DNA from: Epiperipatus broadwayi
Lineage: Eukaryota > Onychophora > Udeonychophora > Euonychophora > Peripatidae
DNA length: 64,000 bases
Direction of reading: 5' to 3'
NCBI GenBank assembly: GCA_028023455.1
Contig: JAQFVV010000018.1
Location: 8,846,679 to 8,910,678 of the forward strand
The stretch's first letter is position 1; the number at the start of each line of letters is the position of its first letter. The position numbers and the translations under genes were made by a program. The notes beneath the pieces were generated by a model. The model was not told the origin of the DNA, did no database searches, and was given only the letters and a program-made list of their open reading frames with translations. This document shows positions 47,216-60,183 of the stretch, in pieces.

Positions 47216-50200
47216 ATGTTATCATGTCAATAAGAATTTTATCCATTTATAATGTTACAATACAATATGTAGCAATAGTTTATGAATATTTTCTTGTAAG
47301 TGTTTGAAATACTATTAACATGATTATGATCAACTCTGCTATCAATATTAAACAAATTATATTAAGTATAACATACTTGTATGAATATTTATAAAACTTA
47401 ATAAATTTAGGTAATTAAAAATGAATGGAAAAATTATATAATAAGATAATATATTTAAAGCTATATAGAGATATATTTTTTAATTATTCTGTGTACTTGC
47501 GTATTATCTAGTTAATTGATTTTAATCTTTATTTCATAATTTTATTTTATTTTATTTATGTTTTATTTTATTTCTGGTTATGGTTGTTATTTTGATTTCT
47601 ATTATAAAACTGTAGATAGTATTCTGTATGCAATAATAGGCTTCATGGTTAAAATAGATGTTTAACATTTGAAAGAGATACAAAATCATATGCTGAAAAG
47701 CTTTTCACATATGACTAATATATATATATTGTGCCCATTCCAATTTAGCCTATGGCTAAATTGCAATAATGTGCATAAAATAAAAATAAATCATCATCAC
47801 ATTTTTTGTATAGAAATAGAAAGCTGTAGGGTACCCAAGTTCAAATCCTACATGATCAAGTTCCCAAAAGCCAAGGAAAGAAAGAGATTGGGGGAAATAT
47901 TTATGCTCTTTGTTTGCTTTGTATTGATAAAATCAAAAGAATAGTATATACCTTGAATTATTTAATAGTTGTCTTTAAAAGTTAGAATTAGAACACATAT
48001 AAACAGTTGTCTGTGAACACAAACTATTTAGTTAATCATTTTCATATTTTGATTATCAACTTTCTTCAAAATTGATCTATACTTACTAAATTTTGCTATT
48101 CTTCCTATAACAATAATTTAAGTCTAATAGTTTTAGCAATTTAGTTTTTAATATTGTTATAGTTTGTAAAAATCATTCAGATTATTTTTGATAAGTAGGT
48201 TTGTCTGAATGTCTAAATATCTGAGTGTGTGCTTGTATTTTACCTAAAATCATTTTGTGATTTCATTATGAAAAGTCCTATTGTTGTAAAGAATTATATT
48301 ATATATTAATTAAAGTAACAAGGTTAGAATTTTAGTTGGCCAGTTTAGCTGACATTCTTTAAGTGAGAACTAATTGAAAAAATATCAAGTTTATGAGGTT
48401 AGACTTGAGAAAAAGTGGGGACTGCTATTAAGGTAATGGATTCCAGACCAGTCAATCAGTTAATTACCAAGAAATCATTAGTTTGGATTTCTTACCAACA
48501 GTAAATTTAAAACAGATTGACAATTTTAATTAGATGGTTTAACTAATAAAAATTAGGTGTTTCTATCTGTGAGCCTGTAAAAGACTGAATTGTATAAAAA
48601 GGCTGAATCAGTCTGTTCAAGGGAATAAATATTAAAATTGTGGAGAGAACAAACTAAATTGGGGGGGTCAGACTGAATTGCTGTCCAGACAGCATTATTT
48701 TTTTATATATTTTTGTTTGGAAAGTTTCCTACAGCCTAATGGCAGGCTAATTAGATATATGTTTTGTCCGTGGTGATCCAGCCATCCATTAACCAATGCA
48801 TATCTGAAGAGTTTGACCCAAAAGTATTACACATTTTGTGATTGATTGTAAAAAATAAGAGTAGAAACTGATTGCTCACCTCTAGTTTAAATCTAAAATG
48901 AAAATAAGTCAAATACTGAAAAGTGTTAAACCATGCTATTTCATTTACACCATTGACTGAACTAAACCCCAGCAAAATGATAAAGTATATGAAAAACAGC
49001 AAATATCCTGAGTCTATTAAAATAATTATGCTAAAAAAAAATGAAGAAACAATTCCAGTGCCAAATTGTTCTTATGAAATCAGGTAACTTCACCCTCATC
49101 ATCACAGTAAAAAAATTAGCAAGCCCATTTCTAATAAACCACTGCAATTGGTAAATATATGCGTGTTACAGATTAGTGTATGTGGCTGCTGCCAAATTTA
49201 TAAACATTCAACAAGCTGAATTTGAAATCTTGGAAAGTGTGTGCCTCAAGAAAGTAAAAGAAAAACTGGTAATATGAATTTTAATTATTTATTTTTTTAT
49301 TATATCAGTGACTATTAACAAAATTTTTAATAACAAATTCTTTATTTTTTTTATTATCTCTGAACCTTAAAACCAAAATCAAGTCAAAGAAGTTTCAGTA
49401 ATAATAGCTATTGCTTTATTGATGATATTATGTATTCTGAAATTATTATATGTATCCATTTATCGATGTATTTTAATTTGTGAAATGTATTATTGTATAT
49501 TAATTCAAAATTTTGAAGTATGTGTTTATATGTTAAAAGGGTTTTTTTCTGTCTTAATAATATTGTATTCATAATGGGGATCAACACACACATAGTAATA
49601 TAATTATATTTTCCACATGTATAGCTGTGTAGCCAGAATGTTGAAAGTGAGAGAAAGGTAGCATTGGAGAAGCTAGACCTGTTAAAATAATGATTAGTTA
49701 CCTCAATCACTTAGAGGGGGAGATAGGTAATTTAAAGCTTATTTCTATAAACACTTTTACTTCTCTAGAATCTGACTAATCTTTTCTGATTAATTATTTT
49801 GTTTTATATGTTATGTTTAAATTTATAAGGTTCGAAAAGTATGTGCATGTATAAAGTGTTTTTTAAGAAAATATTTTTCTTGTGGATATAAATTTTTAGT
49901 TATTCACTATCCAAATTGATGCACAAACATTATACTATGATATAAATATTGGATACTGTCAGTAAAGAGGATGGGGGAAATTTTAGTATCATTAATATTA
50001 TGATTTAAATATAAACAATTCATCAATATTATTTATATAAATTTTCATATATATCCTTAAATATTATGTATATTTTATCAGTCCAGTAATAAATGTTAAT
50101 TTGTTTTATTAAAAGAGGTTTATATCTTTATTAAGAGTTGTTCTTTGCTTATTAAGTATGATCATTCATCATCACTGATAATATTAATGGTTGAGTCATG

Positions 50201-50840
50201 ATTTAAATATAATGTTAGGCAAATAATTATAAATTTATAAAAATCTAAATTTTATGTTAGGCATTAGTTCTAAAGCTATAGTTGGAATTACCATTCTCAT
50301 CATCATCATCATCATGTTTTAAATCACTGATCTAGATAAGTGTGCTTAATGGCCATAGATAAATAATGATTTTCACTGTATTTGTTTATCATTTGTAAAT
50401 GATTATAAGATAAGAACCACCATTCCAATCATCCAACCTCATTCAAGGGTGAGTGAATTGCCACCATAAGTCTATAGTATTTGATATGAGCTAGCAAGAT
50501 TTATGAGAAGGTTGAAATGCATCTATATTAAAATCTAAGTGATAATTTTGTCTGATAAATTTTATATGCACAACTAAACCATAAGGATGTTTTTGTTTTC
50601 CTTATTGTTAGTGCAAAGGTGATATGGTCCTAAAATACAAAATCCTACATCCGGTTATAAATAAGTTACCCAATGGGTTTAAATCAGGTACATTTATAAG
50701 TAGGTATAGAATATAACTTTGTCTAGGCTTAGTTAACCTAGTGGCACCCTGATAGACTATATTCACTTAGTAAAAACATATAAAACTAGATAAAATTGTT
50801 AAAATTACTGCTAGTGTATTTTGTCATCATTTTTTTTCTC
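46891..50840. other. No recognised gene; trinucleotide run and possible LTR trace
   Basis: A GTT then ATT run lies at 47128-47213, the same order as at 22.6 kb. Near 48577-48632 TATAAAAAGGCTGAAT followed by AATAAA recalls LTR promoter and polyadenylation spacing, but no second copy exists in the window. The 91-codon frame at 47669 and the 100-codon minus frame at 49408 show no family features. Confidence 0.4.
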
Positions 50841-51040
50841 AAGCCATTTGATTTATTTTGAGATATTTTATTAAATTACAAATGGCACACACTATATTTA
50901 TTAGATTACAAATATTTGTCCAATGTCACACATAATGTATTTGTAGCCACCACTTGCATTTGGTGACACTATGACTACTTCGAGTCCTAAGAGACTATAT
51001 AATAGCCACTAGAGAGTTTTATTACATTACAAATGTTCTA
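50840..51040. repeat. Three scattered ATTACAAAT units
   Basis: ATTACAAATGG or close variants occur near 50874, 50914 and 51025. A CATTTGGTGACAC stretch near 50958 recalls the LTR-end units at 60.2-60.6 kb. It is too decayed to assign. Confidence 0.35.
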
Positions 51041-51169
51041 GAGCAGTTTAATATGTTACAATATAGAAGCTGTTATATATGATATTTTATTATTTTTTTT
51101 ATATTCTATATGTCCATATATACATATAAATGAAAACTAAGCAAACAAAATAAGAGTATTTACTTAGAC

Positions 51170-51430
51170 AGCTGGGGAGAGGGTGCATTTCAACCAGAAG
51201 ACTAGCTTTCTTCAGAAAATACAACTAAATGAAATTGTCCAAAAATGTAAAATTATTTCCAAATATAGCAAAGCAAATAATTCATATACATTAACAATCT
51301 CTTTTAGAGAATAGTTAATGACTAATTCATATTGTTAATCTGTTTGTTTTATCAGATTTGAAAATAACTTAATTTTGGGATAATTTTATTTAGTTGTATT
51401 TTCTGAAGAAAGCCCATCCTCTGATTGAAA
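51170..51430. mobile_element. Palindromic element with hammerhead-like arms
   Basis: The left arm (51170-51240) and right arm (51378-51430) are inverted copies sharing AACTAAATGAAATT, TTTTCTGAAGAAAGC and CAGA-rich ends. On each outward strand CTGAAGA is followed by a hairpin and GAAA. On the right (51402-51430) helix I pairs TTTT with AAAA, but helix III (T-A, then TT) has no loop. On the left no valid triplet follows. The hammerhead reading is tentative; the palindrome is clear. Confidence 0.6.
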
Positions 51431-53027
51431 TATTAAAAACATAGTTGCATAGATAAATAATTTTATTTTTTGTTGTTTATTTATTTATATATTCTTTTAA
51501 TAAGTTTAATATTTTTATTATTTATATTTATAATATTCAAATTTAGCATGTAGTAAATCAAAATATTTTGTGAATGTTAATGTATATAAGAAAGTAATGA
51601 ATGTAAAGTGGGCAAAGTAACATTTTTACCCTCTTATACCAAGACTCTTCAGATTGGCCTACAGTCAGAATTTATGTTAAAGATAAGATGTCACTTTTAT
51701 CTTTATAAAGTTGCTATCTTGTGTTTGGGTTTGACAGTCTCCTTTGTACTCTACACAACCGTTTTGAGTTATTATAAAATCAGTAATGTGCATTGTTAAA
51801 AAAGTGAAATCCTTTCTTCTTAATTATTTATATATTAAAACTGTTATGTGTCTCATGGCATACAACCACATAGTAGTGTGTGAGAGTGCCTGACTCTGTA
51901 GACTCATGAACTTTGGCCAAGATGCAAATTGTAAATTAAGAAGCAAATAACTAAAAAGATTGGGAAATACCTTTTCTTGTCAATTAATGTCATATAAATT
52001 TTCCCAGACTTAATTATTAAACAAACATATTGGCAAACACAACTATATATTTTTTTAAATAATCTTTTGTAATAATAAAATCTAGCAAACTTAATATTAA
52101 AAATAAATATTTTATTATAACAAATTAAAATATTCAAACAATAAATTATTAATTACTAATAAATTGAAAAGCACATACAAATGCTCATCCAGATAATAAT
52201 GTTAAATAACAAAACAATTCAATAATGTTCACTTTTTTTATAAGTTTCTTCTAGAAGACTGTAAATAAAAGTTCCTTGAATAATACAGTGAATATCTCTA
52301 TTAGTATATTATAAGCTTATATTATTCCATGCATGGTTTTCTTGGTATGAAAGAGCTCATTGTGAATTCAATTCATCAGCATTTGGATGTTCCTGATTCA
52401 TAGGAAGGTTGGGCCCAAAAGCTTTTTGGAGTGACCTCTTTAGAGTGAAGAAGGTCTCTACAAATACTCAGATTTCCATTCCATATGACAAATTAGTATA
52501 GAGTGGTCCTGGGTCCTTCATGATCCAGGGCCATCCAAAAGAAAAGACATGACAAGACCTTGCTTAAAGCTATTTTTTTCTTTTTATAGTCTCGATCAGT
52601 TTTCAGTTTTCAGATTACTGCACTTATGTCCTTATCTTTTGTTTTATCATAAGACAAGTTGTAATCTTGTACAATTATTATTATTATTATTTAGTTACAA
52701 AGTCTCTTTTTATATAAAATAACAAGCTTTTTTGAAGTCTCTTTTTTATAATGTTTCTGCCATCTTTAATTAGCATAATGTCTGTCTTTTATTTATCTGG
52801 ATAACCAATCTGTATGCATTTACATTCTTTCCAATTTTAACTTTAACTAAATTAAATAGATAATATCAACACAAATAACGTTCATTGCATGTATCAAAAA
52901 ATAAATTCTACTAACTAAAAAAAAACTAAATTGTGTCTTTTGACCAGTCTTTAACCTTTACTTTTTTTTAGCTTTTCAATATCACACCATGCCAAGGTAC
53001 ATGTACCATATATAAATAAATAGTATA
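51431..53027. other. No recognised gene or repeat
   Basis: AT-rich spacer. CTGATGA on the minus strand near 52378 has no GAAA at the needed distance. Frames at 51608 and 51904 (minus) have no family features. Confidence 0.5.
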
Positions 53028-53230
53028 GTATATATATATCAAATTACTACAGTTTAATTGATAAGGGTCAAATATGCTGCCTCCAAAACTTTGACACAAA
53101 TCACTTAATGAAAATATATTAATAATTTTTATTAGTCATTGATTAGATTAGATATTATTCAATAATGAATAATATTTCTGTAGTATAGTTGACACATCGA
53201 TTAAACTGTAGTAATTTGCTATCTGTATAT
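53028..53230. mobile_element. Short terminal-inverted-repeat element
   Basis: AAATTACTACAGTTTAAT (from about 53040) recurs inverted as ATTAAACTGTAGTAATTT (about 53201-53218), with TATATA runs outside both. The interior is about 140 bp and non-coding. TA-rich flanks fit TA-type target duplication, but the boundary is not clean. It lies just upstream of the hammerhead at 53276. Confidence 0.6.
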
Positions 53231-53275
53231 ATTCTGAACAAATGATAAAGATATTTGTAAGAGTTTGTGGTCTGT

Positions 53276-53319
53276 GCCAACTGATGAGTGCTGGTTCAGC
53301 AGGAAACGTGCATCTTAGG
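53276..53319 (+). ncRNA. Hammerhead ribozyme, slightly decayed
   Basis: The core CTGATGA (53281-53287) is intact. Stem II is TGCTG/CAGCA around GTT (five pairs). GAAA is intact. Helix III reads CG..CA with loop TG and the triplet ATC, one change from a perfect CG/CG with GTC. Helix I reads CCAA/TTAGG with one mismatch. The layout and loop bases match the element at 44512-44555, so this is probably the same family without its SINE-like part. Confidence 0.65.
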
Positions 53320-54440
53320 GATTATACATCTTTTTCACTTATCTTTGGTCATATGTTTATGATTACATTCCTCCACGAGATGTTAAAAGCGGATAAGATC
53401 CATTGCCAATCACATGAGAGTGGTATAATAAAAATTATACTACAGAAATATTATTCATTATAAGCTAATTACTTATTTGTTGATCAATAGTGGATGATTT
53501 GTTAATTAATTATAGGCTAGCTATCCGAAGGAAAAGTTCAAGACTGATCGGAACTTCGTAAAAATGGTCAAGTTTTATCAGGCCAGGATTTAAATCAAGA
53601 CTAATGAATACACTATTATTATATCACGAGGTATATATAATAAAGATACTAATCACTATAGTCAAATACTCAATCGTATATATAATTTAAAATATATGGG
53701 ATGATTTAGTAAATCTCATTTTTTGAGTCAATTAGTTATTTTCTTTAATGTGTGTAAAAGCTTTGCTAAGATAAAATTTAATTTTAAATGCAATTAATCA
53801 TTATAACTTATCTCTCTCAGCCTAATACCATTTCGTTTGTATAAAATGCTGAATTCGCGAGAAAATCTTTCTACTCACCCGGAAACAAACAGCTATAATA
53901 AATGATTTTACCAGTTTAAATCATTGCAATATTTAAATTAAAATGGAAATAAATTCTTTTTTTTTTTTTCCTAATGTCTTGATAAAAATTAAAAAACCTT
54001 TTTCTTTAATATATATAATCTAGAAACCTTTAATAAAGTCTCGATAGAATTCCACAATCTGCAACAATTGACCCGCAATGACAGATAAATCAACCTATCA
54101 GCTAACGAGTAATGCAATCTTTCTCCGTTTATTTAGTCGCGACGTATTGTTAAATTTATTTTCTAAACTGATCAATCTATTTAATAATTGTAGGTATCAA
54201 TTAAATTATTGCAATTAACTTTTGTCAAATATCAAATTAATTTGTTCATCTAAAATTACTGAATTAAAAATTATTTCTATATTTCTTCGGAAAAAAAATA
54301 ATGTGGAAAGTAATACTACATTAATTATTATTATAAATATCTTTTCTAAAAAAAAGTTTTATCAGTTCTTTAGATTACATTTTTAGAGCATCTGGATGTC
54401 TGGAACGCTTTAAATAAGAGCTTCTCTTTTTAAAATATGT
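53320..54440. other. No recognised gene or repeat
   Basis: AT-rich spacer with no supported frame. Confidence 0.45.
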
Positions 54441-54447
54441 TTTTTTT

Positions 54448-54542
54448 CATTCTTCTTTCTTCTCTCTCTCTTCTCTTCCCTCCCTCGCTCTCTCTTTCTT
54501 CTTCCCCTCTCTCTCCCTCCCCTCCCTTTCCTCTCTCTCTTA
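54448..54542 (+). repeat. CT-rich microsatellite
   Basis: Almost pure pyrimidine (CTCT and CCCT mixtures) over about 95 bases. Confidence 0.9.
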
Positions 54543-54839
54543 TTATTGACTTTTTTTTAAATATATATTTCAGATTTAGTTAAATTATTTTTTTTGTTTC
54601 GATAAATATTCTTTTTAAAGCAATCTCTAGCAATTCTTTTGAATGACTAATTTTATTTGGCCTCTTTTTTTTTTTTTTTTAATTCCCATACTTAATTACC
54701 TATATTTAAAGATTTATATAGCGGCCAAAACTTGTGATATTTTTTATCCCAATTCTAAAAACTTAGAGATTATTGTACAGTATATAATTATAAGTAATGA
54801 TGCGCTAATACTTGCTAAATATACATATATCACCATTAT

Positions 54840-55258
54840 CATCATATTTGATTATCTATTCATTACAGGTTGAAGGTCTTTCCAAATTTAATCTAGTTTC
54901 TTCAACCCTTGGTCTCTCTTCTCCATATCATACCGACAAATTTCATTATTTCATCTATTCATGTGAAATGTGGTCTCTTTTAAAGTCGTTCACATTGTAT
55001 TTCCAGTTTAAGAGATTTCAACTGTTCTTCACCCAGCGCTCTTAATTTTTTCAACAATATCAGTTATGTCTATTTGGTCTCTAATCCATGTATTTCCATT
55101 TCAGTCTCTTCTTTTATATTCCAGCATACATTTCTAAATAATTTGTTGAGTCTCTGCATTGCTATTCCATTAAGAGTCCAAATCTCAGCTCTATATGTAA
55201 AGAGCAGATAAACCCCATTATTAAAAACCTTTTTTTTTAAACAAATAGTGTAATTATT
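54840..55258 (-). pseudogene. RTE-like LINE 3' end, second copy
   Basis: On the minus strand the frame at 55070-55297 gives LLFTYRAEIWTLNGIAMQRL and FRNVCWNIKEETEMEIHGLE, equivalent to 'yGaEtWtl.......l...qr...R..lgi' in the region after the RT domain. It continues in other frames to DMEKRDQGLKKLDQIWKDLQ near 54900 and a tail with ATGATGATAATGG near 54830. The order and tail match the RTE-like element at 24.7-27.0 kb. It is 5'-truncated and dead. Confidence 0.6.
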
Positions 55259-55259
55259 G

Positions 55260-57740
55260 TTGTTATTATTATTACGTTTCAAAAGAACTTTATTCAAAAA
55301 GAAAATTTACAATAAAAATATTTCAAAGGACAAAAAAATTAAGCATTAAATTGTTAAAAAAATTAATAGTAACAAAAAAAATTAAAAAATGAGTATGTAC
55401 AGTACACAAAAAAATAGTAACAAATAAACTGAAGAAAAAAAACATTACAATAGAAAAATTATATATAAAGATGAATAAAAAAAATTCATTCCCAGAGCAT
55501 AAAAAGTTAAATTATTTTATTTTGTTGGCAATATATCATGCCACAGATTTAAAGTAAAGTGGCATTAGAGACCACGTGTTGATATATGTTTGTGTTTATA
55601 TTATTTTTTTATCTCTTTGTTGGATGTTTATTAATTTGTGTGTGTGTGTGTTTTATGTCTTTTGAAATTTGTGTTTACACTAAAACTACATCTAGTTCAC
55701 CAGAAGGCATATAGAATAAAAGTACTAGCCCTAATATTGGAAAATATACCTTTTTATATGCTTGTAAGTCTGATCATTGTATTATTTTTTTTTATTGTGA
55801 TATTGCAGATAACTTTGCGAATGTTTTCAAATGCTTGACAAATGAATAAGAAATTATATATTATTTCTGATTCTCAATGACATATGGAACATACGTCATC
55901 TATATTATGGTAATATCTTTTATATTTTAAAAAATGTAATGTTGGAAGTGCTTCCAGATTTATCTCTATCAGGAAGTCAAAATATTTTGGTTCCAGTGAC
56001 CAATATTTATATGTTTTTTTAATTGCTTATTATTAATAGACAATGGTGTTTCTACTATATTTTGTATGCTTGGATAAACAAGTTTAAATGTTTCCCAGTA
56101 TTTATATTTAATACTATTTGATTGAATAGGTTATATTTGGATTTGATAATGAGTTCAATAGAGCTTTCCAATAACCTTTGAATGGTGGTGGTGTATCTGT
56201 TGGTGTAACTTTCATTGTATGTGATATCTTTGGATATATTTTTATACAAGTTGCTATGATGTTTATAGTTTTCTGTATATGAAAAATATGAATACTGTGT
56301 AAACCCAGTCCATTCAAAGATAATGGCAATTGTAATTTTTTAATGGAAACATATGCCCCCCCCCCCCAAATAACTTTCTACATAGAGTGTAAATAGTATT
56401 AATGAAACCTCTAGAGAAAATTATAATAGAAAAAAAATATGTTATTCTAGTTATTACTAACATGTTAAACAATGATATTTTTGCATATAGTGATAGATAT
56501 ACCCTCTACATTGAATTTATTAATTTCTCAATTTTTTTCCTTTAATTTATTTTTAATTTATATTCTCATTGCCATGGTACTAAGATGGAAAGAGAAACCT
56601 AAGAAAAGGCTAGGTGTTCCCTTAAAATAATATGTAATTGGAATTGCTGTGTACATTTTCCAGGCACATGATTATTTATCTGTTTCCTGCTTTTTAAAAA
56701 GACTGATATGTTGTCCATGTAAGCAATGCATGGAATGTAGGAGCCCAACTATGGTACATATATTCCATTTATTTTGTCTTCAATTTCTTTAATTAGTGAG
56801 TTGATGTATATTTCAAATAGTAAAGAACTTAATGGAGATCATTGTGGTATGGATGAGTTTGGTAATATTGATGTAGCTGTTTTACTATTTATAGTAATCT
56901 GTATTTCCCTGTTAAATAACAAATTAGTGATTATGTAAATATAGGCTTTGGGGATTGCAGAATTTATTAATTATTCTATTAATTTGTTTATTACTACATT
57001 ATCAAAAGCTGCCTTTATATGTAACTTGAACTTCTATTGGTGTGTATTTTTTGTTATTTCTTACTGTGTTTATGACTGTTTTATAAATGAATTCTGTCTG
57101 GTTAACTGAAGAATCTTTTTTGGCAAATTGATGTTTGGATATATGTATGACTCTATTCTGTCTATGATGACAGATTTGAGCATTTTTATGCCTAGTGAGC
57201 TCATCAAAATTTATGTAGATTTTCAAGTGAGGTTGGGCTTTTTTACTTTTTTAAGATGGGGACTTATTAATATGGGATTTAGGTTTGGAATTTTGTACGC
57301 TTGTTTTGTAAGCAAATTTGCTATATCCATTAAATATTTAGTAGTGTGTGTTTTTAAATGTAAAAAACCCTCCTTGGGATTCCATGCATACCTGGGTGGC
57401 AAGAGTCTGGGATTTTGTCCATTTTTTGTTTGAATTTTATCTTTTCAAATGTTATTATTTTCTTCTGCTTCTTCTAGGAAGAAATGGGCTGGTTCAAAAG
57501 ACTCATATGACTGTAATTTTTTAAAAATAATTGTATATTGTATTTAGCATGAATTCACCACTTATTATTTTGTCATTTAATATTATTGCAGTTGGAACTC
57601 TATGTTTAGGTAGTTGACTAGGGCACCATCTAATGTATTGCTTTGTTCATACATGTGTTTGTTTGAGATATAATTTTCTTTTCTTTAATGCTATATATCT
57701 TTTTAATTTGTTTTTTTGCTAAATTATATCTCAAACAAAC
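55260..57740 (-). pseudogene. LINE reverse transcriptase and C-terminal knuckle, decayed
   Basis: Read leftward. Near 57450 the piece KKQKKIITFEKIKFKQKMDK lies before the RT. A frame at 57002-57226 holds QFAKKDSSVNQTEFIYKTVI and YTPIEVQVTYKGSF, leading into DNVVINKLI, i.e. 'F.k.ssv..t' and the first catalytic box. Around 56808-56862 SIPQ*SPLSSLLFEIYI is the PQGSPLS box with Gly turned to a stop. Around 56700-56770 AYMDNISVFLK is the YMDD box with the second Asp changed to Asn. Near 55880-55960 DDVCSICH is followed by FFICQAFENIRK, a C-terminal Cys knuckle. The 3' end is near 55265 with a GTAATAAT-type tail (minus). The clade is unresolved. Confidence 0.7.
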
Positions 57741-58095
57741 ACATATATGGACAAAGCAATAATGCTATATATTCTTTTAATTTGTTTTTTTTTGCTAAAT
57801 TATATGTTTTATTATATATGTATATGTAGGTAGAGTATAGATATGCATGTGTATTTATAAAGATATATGAAGATTGTATGTATGTCTGTGGGTGTATGTA
57901 TATCTGTGTGTGTATATATGTATAGTTAAAAGGGCTATGTATATATATTGGATGTACATATGTGCATATATAGATGTAGGTATGTATTATATATATGTCT
58001 TGTAAATTCATATGTATGTGTATGAAGAAGATATATGTGTATATATATATGGGTATTTTATATATGTGTAAAGTGATGGTTATATACATGTATTT
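57620..58095. repeat. Small inverted duplication and TATG-rich microsatellite
   Basis: TGTTTGTTTGAGATATAATTT (about 57656-57676) recurs inverted at about 57719-57741. A TTTTTAATTTG block is directly repeated (near 57702 and 57777). From about 57800 to 58095 the plus strand is an impure TATGTA/TGTGTA repeat. The 121-codon minus-strand frame across it is a repeat artefact. Confidence 0.75.
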
Positions 58096-60180
58096 ATTTA
58101 TATATATATTGTAAATATCGATAAATCTATCTATATTTTAAAAATCATTTGTTATTAAAAAAAAAATCTCTTTGAGTTGATGTTTATATATGAAGTATTA
58201 TTATTGTTTATGGTTATTAGTTATAGTTGTTTGGATATATTATGTTATTTATATGTTGATAGTACATCGCTGTGAATATTTAATTATTAGAGATAAATAA
58301 AGACATATAAATTGTTGATTATAAAAAAGATTATTTTATTTGTAGTGATTATTAAAAAAATGCAATATTATTATTTATGTATATATATATTTTTAAAACT
58401 AAAATAAATTTTTGATTTAATATTTTTTATATGATTAATTTTTTTTTTTTGAATGTTAATTGTTTAAAAGAAAACATATGTAACAATGGTTTTCAAAAAC
58501 AGCATTTGCCAGTGCGTGGAACAACAACAGCAACAAAAAGAAGCCATTATTATTAGGATAGTGATTAAACAAACAAAAGGATAAAAATTTGTTGTATTTT
58601 GTTTCTTTGAAATTGCCATTCTTAAGAATAGTGGAATAAGATAAATTTCTGTAATCAATACATAAACATGACTGGCTAATTTATATATATATCGCAGCCA
58701 AGGGGCTGCGCCGTTTTCTTTCATTTATTCCAAGGCAGTTTAAAAAGAAAAACTAAGCAAATTTCAACACATGAATTTCATCACGTCTGAAGCCGAAATT
58801 TGATATAGCTATCTGTAATCTATAATGGTCAATCTAATAATAATCTGGAGGTAACTAAAAGTGATTAATATATTGGATTCAACATGTCAATTTTTTTTTT
58901 TTCAAGGAGAGAAATTTAAAAAGGAAAAATGAAGAATATATGTGCATTTGGAAACTAATAATTTTTTCTAACATGACATTTCTTCAATTCAATTTGGCTC
59001 TAGAATGCATTCTAATATTAAATGGATAAAGGAATAAAACAATGGAATAAGTTGACTTTTGAAAGAAAAATAAACAAGTGAACTTTGAAAGGTAGTAAAT
59101 AATTTTATATATATAAATGATATATAAATATATTTTTGAGACCGATATTTTTTTTTCACTTTTATTTTTCATTATAAAAATAAAACGTTTTTATAAATAT
59201 CATTCGATTCAATTCAAGCATTTTGTTTTATAACAGCAATAACCATTTAACAGGTGTCAAAATTAACACTTAAGTCATTTAAATCTTAAAGAATGACATA
59301 TAGGTTTGGGTTGCATATGAGTTGTTATGTATATTTTAATAAATAAAATTTACATTCGCAAAATTTTATTATAAAATGTTTTTATTATTAATTTATCTAT
59401 TTTCATTTTTTTAACTTCATATGATAATTCTTATGCAGACCAAAACAATAATTTATATATATTTGCTGTATATAATATATATATATTTTATATATTTTTA
59501 TTTTTATTTTTGAATATTTGAAAAATATAAATACGGATTTGTGTTTATATTAATGCATACTTGTTAAGCACAAATATGTCTTTATCTATTTAATATATAT
59601 ACTTATTGCAAGTATATATGTATATTTTTTTTTGTATTTGGGTTTGTATTTAAAACATTGATACTACCTAAAATTAAACTATAACATAAAAATAAAGGAT
59701 GTACTATTTGTTTTATAAGTAATGCCTTTGTAATTTATTTGAAAAAGTATTAATATTTTATTCTTATTTTTCTTTTAGTGCCAGAGTCATTATGAAATTA
59801 ATTGAATTCACAATTTAATAGAGGATAACTTCATATTTCACTTATTGTTTAGTCTTTAGGCTACTTACACATATTATTATTCATTGATATGTTTAGATAT
59901 ACATAAATTTACATATTAGATGTGTATATTGGATTTAATAGAATTCCCTTTGTTTCTGATATATATTTGATTAGTTAGTCATATCAACCTTGAAAATAAA
60001 TTATAAGGATAGATCTCATTGCTCTATATGATTTTAAATTTATTTCATGTATAGCTAGTTGGAAGGGCATATAAACAATTTATTTAAATATAACTGGGAT
60101 AATTTTGTCTTTCTTCATTTAAATCATACAATCTATTATATTAGGCTTTCTTAACAATTGGATTTATTTAGATTACATAT
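58096..60180. other. No recognised gene; possible upstream part of an LTR
   Basis: AT-rich with no supported frame. If the 60.2-60.6 kb units mark the end of a 5' LTR, part of this stretch would be that LTR. This cannot be tested because no second copy lies in the window. Confidence 0.35.
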
Positions 60181-60183
60181 AGT

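Noticed and set aside
48330-48700. Solo LTR
   Set aside because: TATA-like and AATAAA signals are spaced plausibly, but no target duplication, TG...CA ends or second copy could be fixed.
57724-58089. 121-codon minus-strand frame
   Set aside because: It reads the TATG/TGTG microsatellite; Tyr-Ile-His repeats only.
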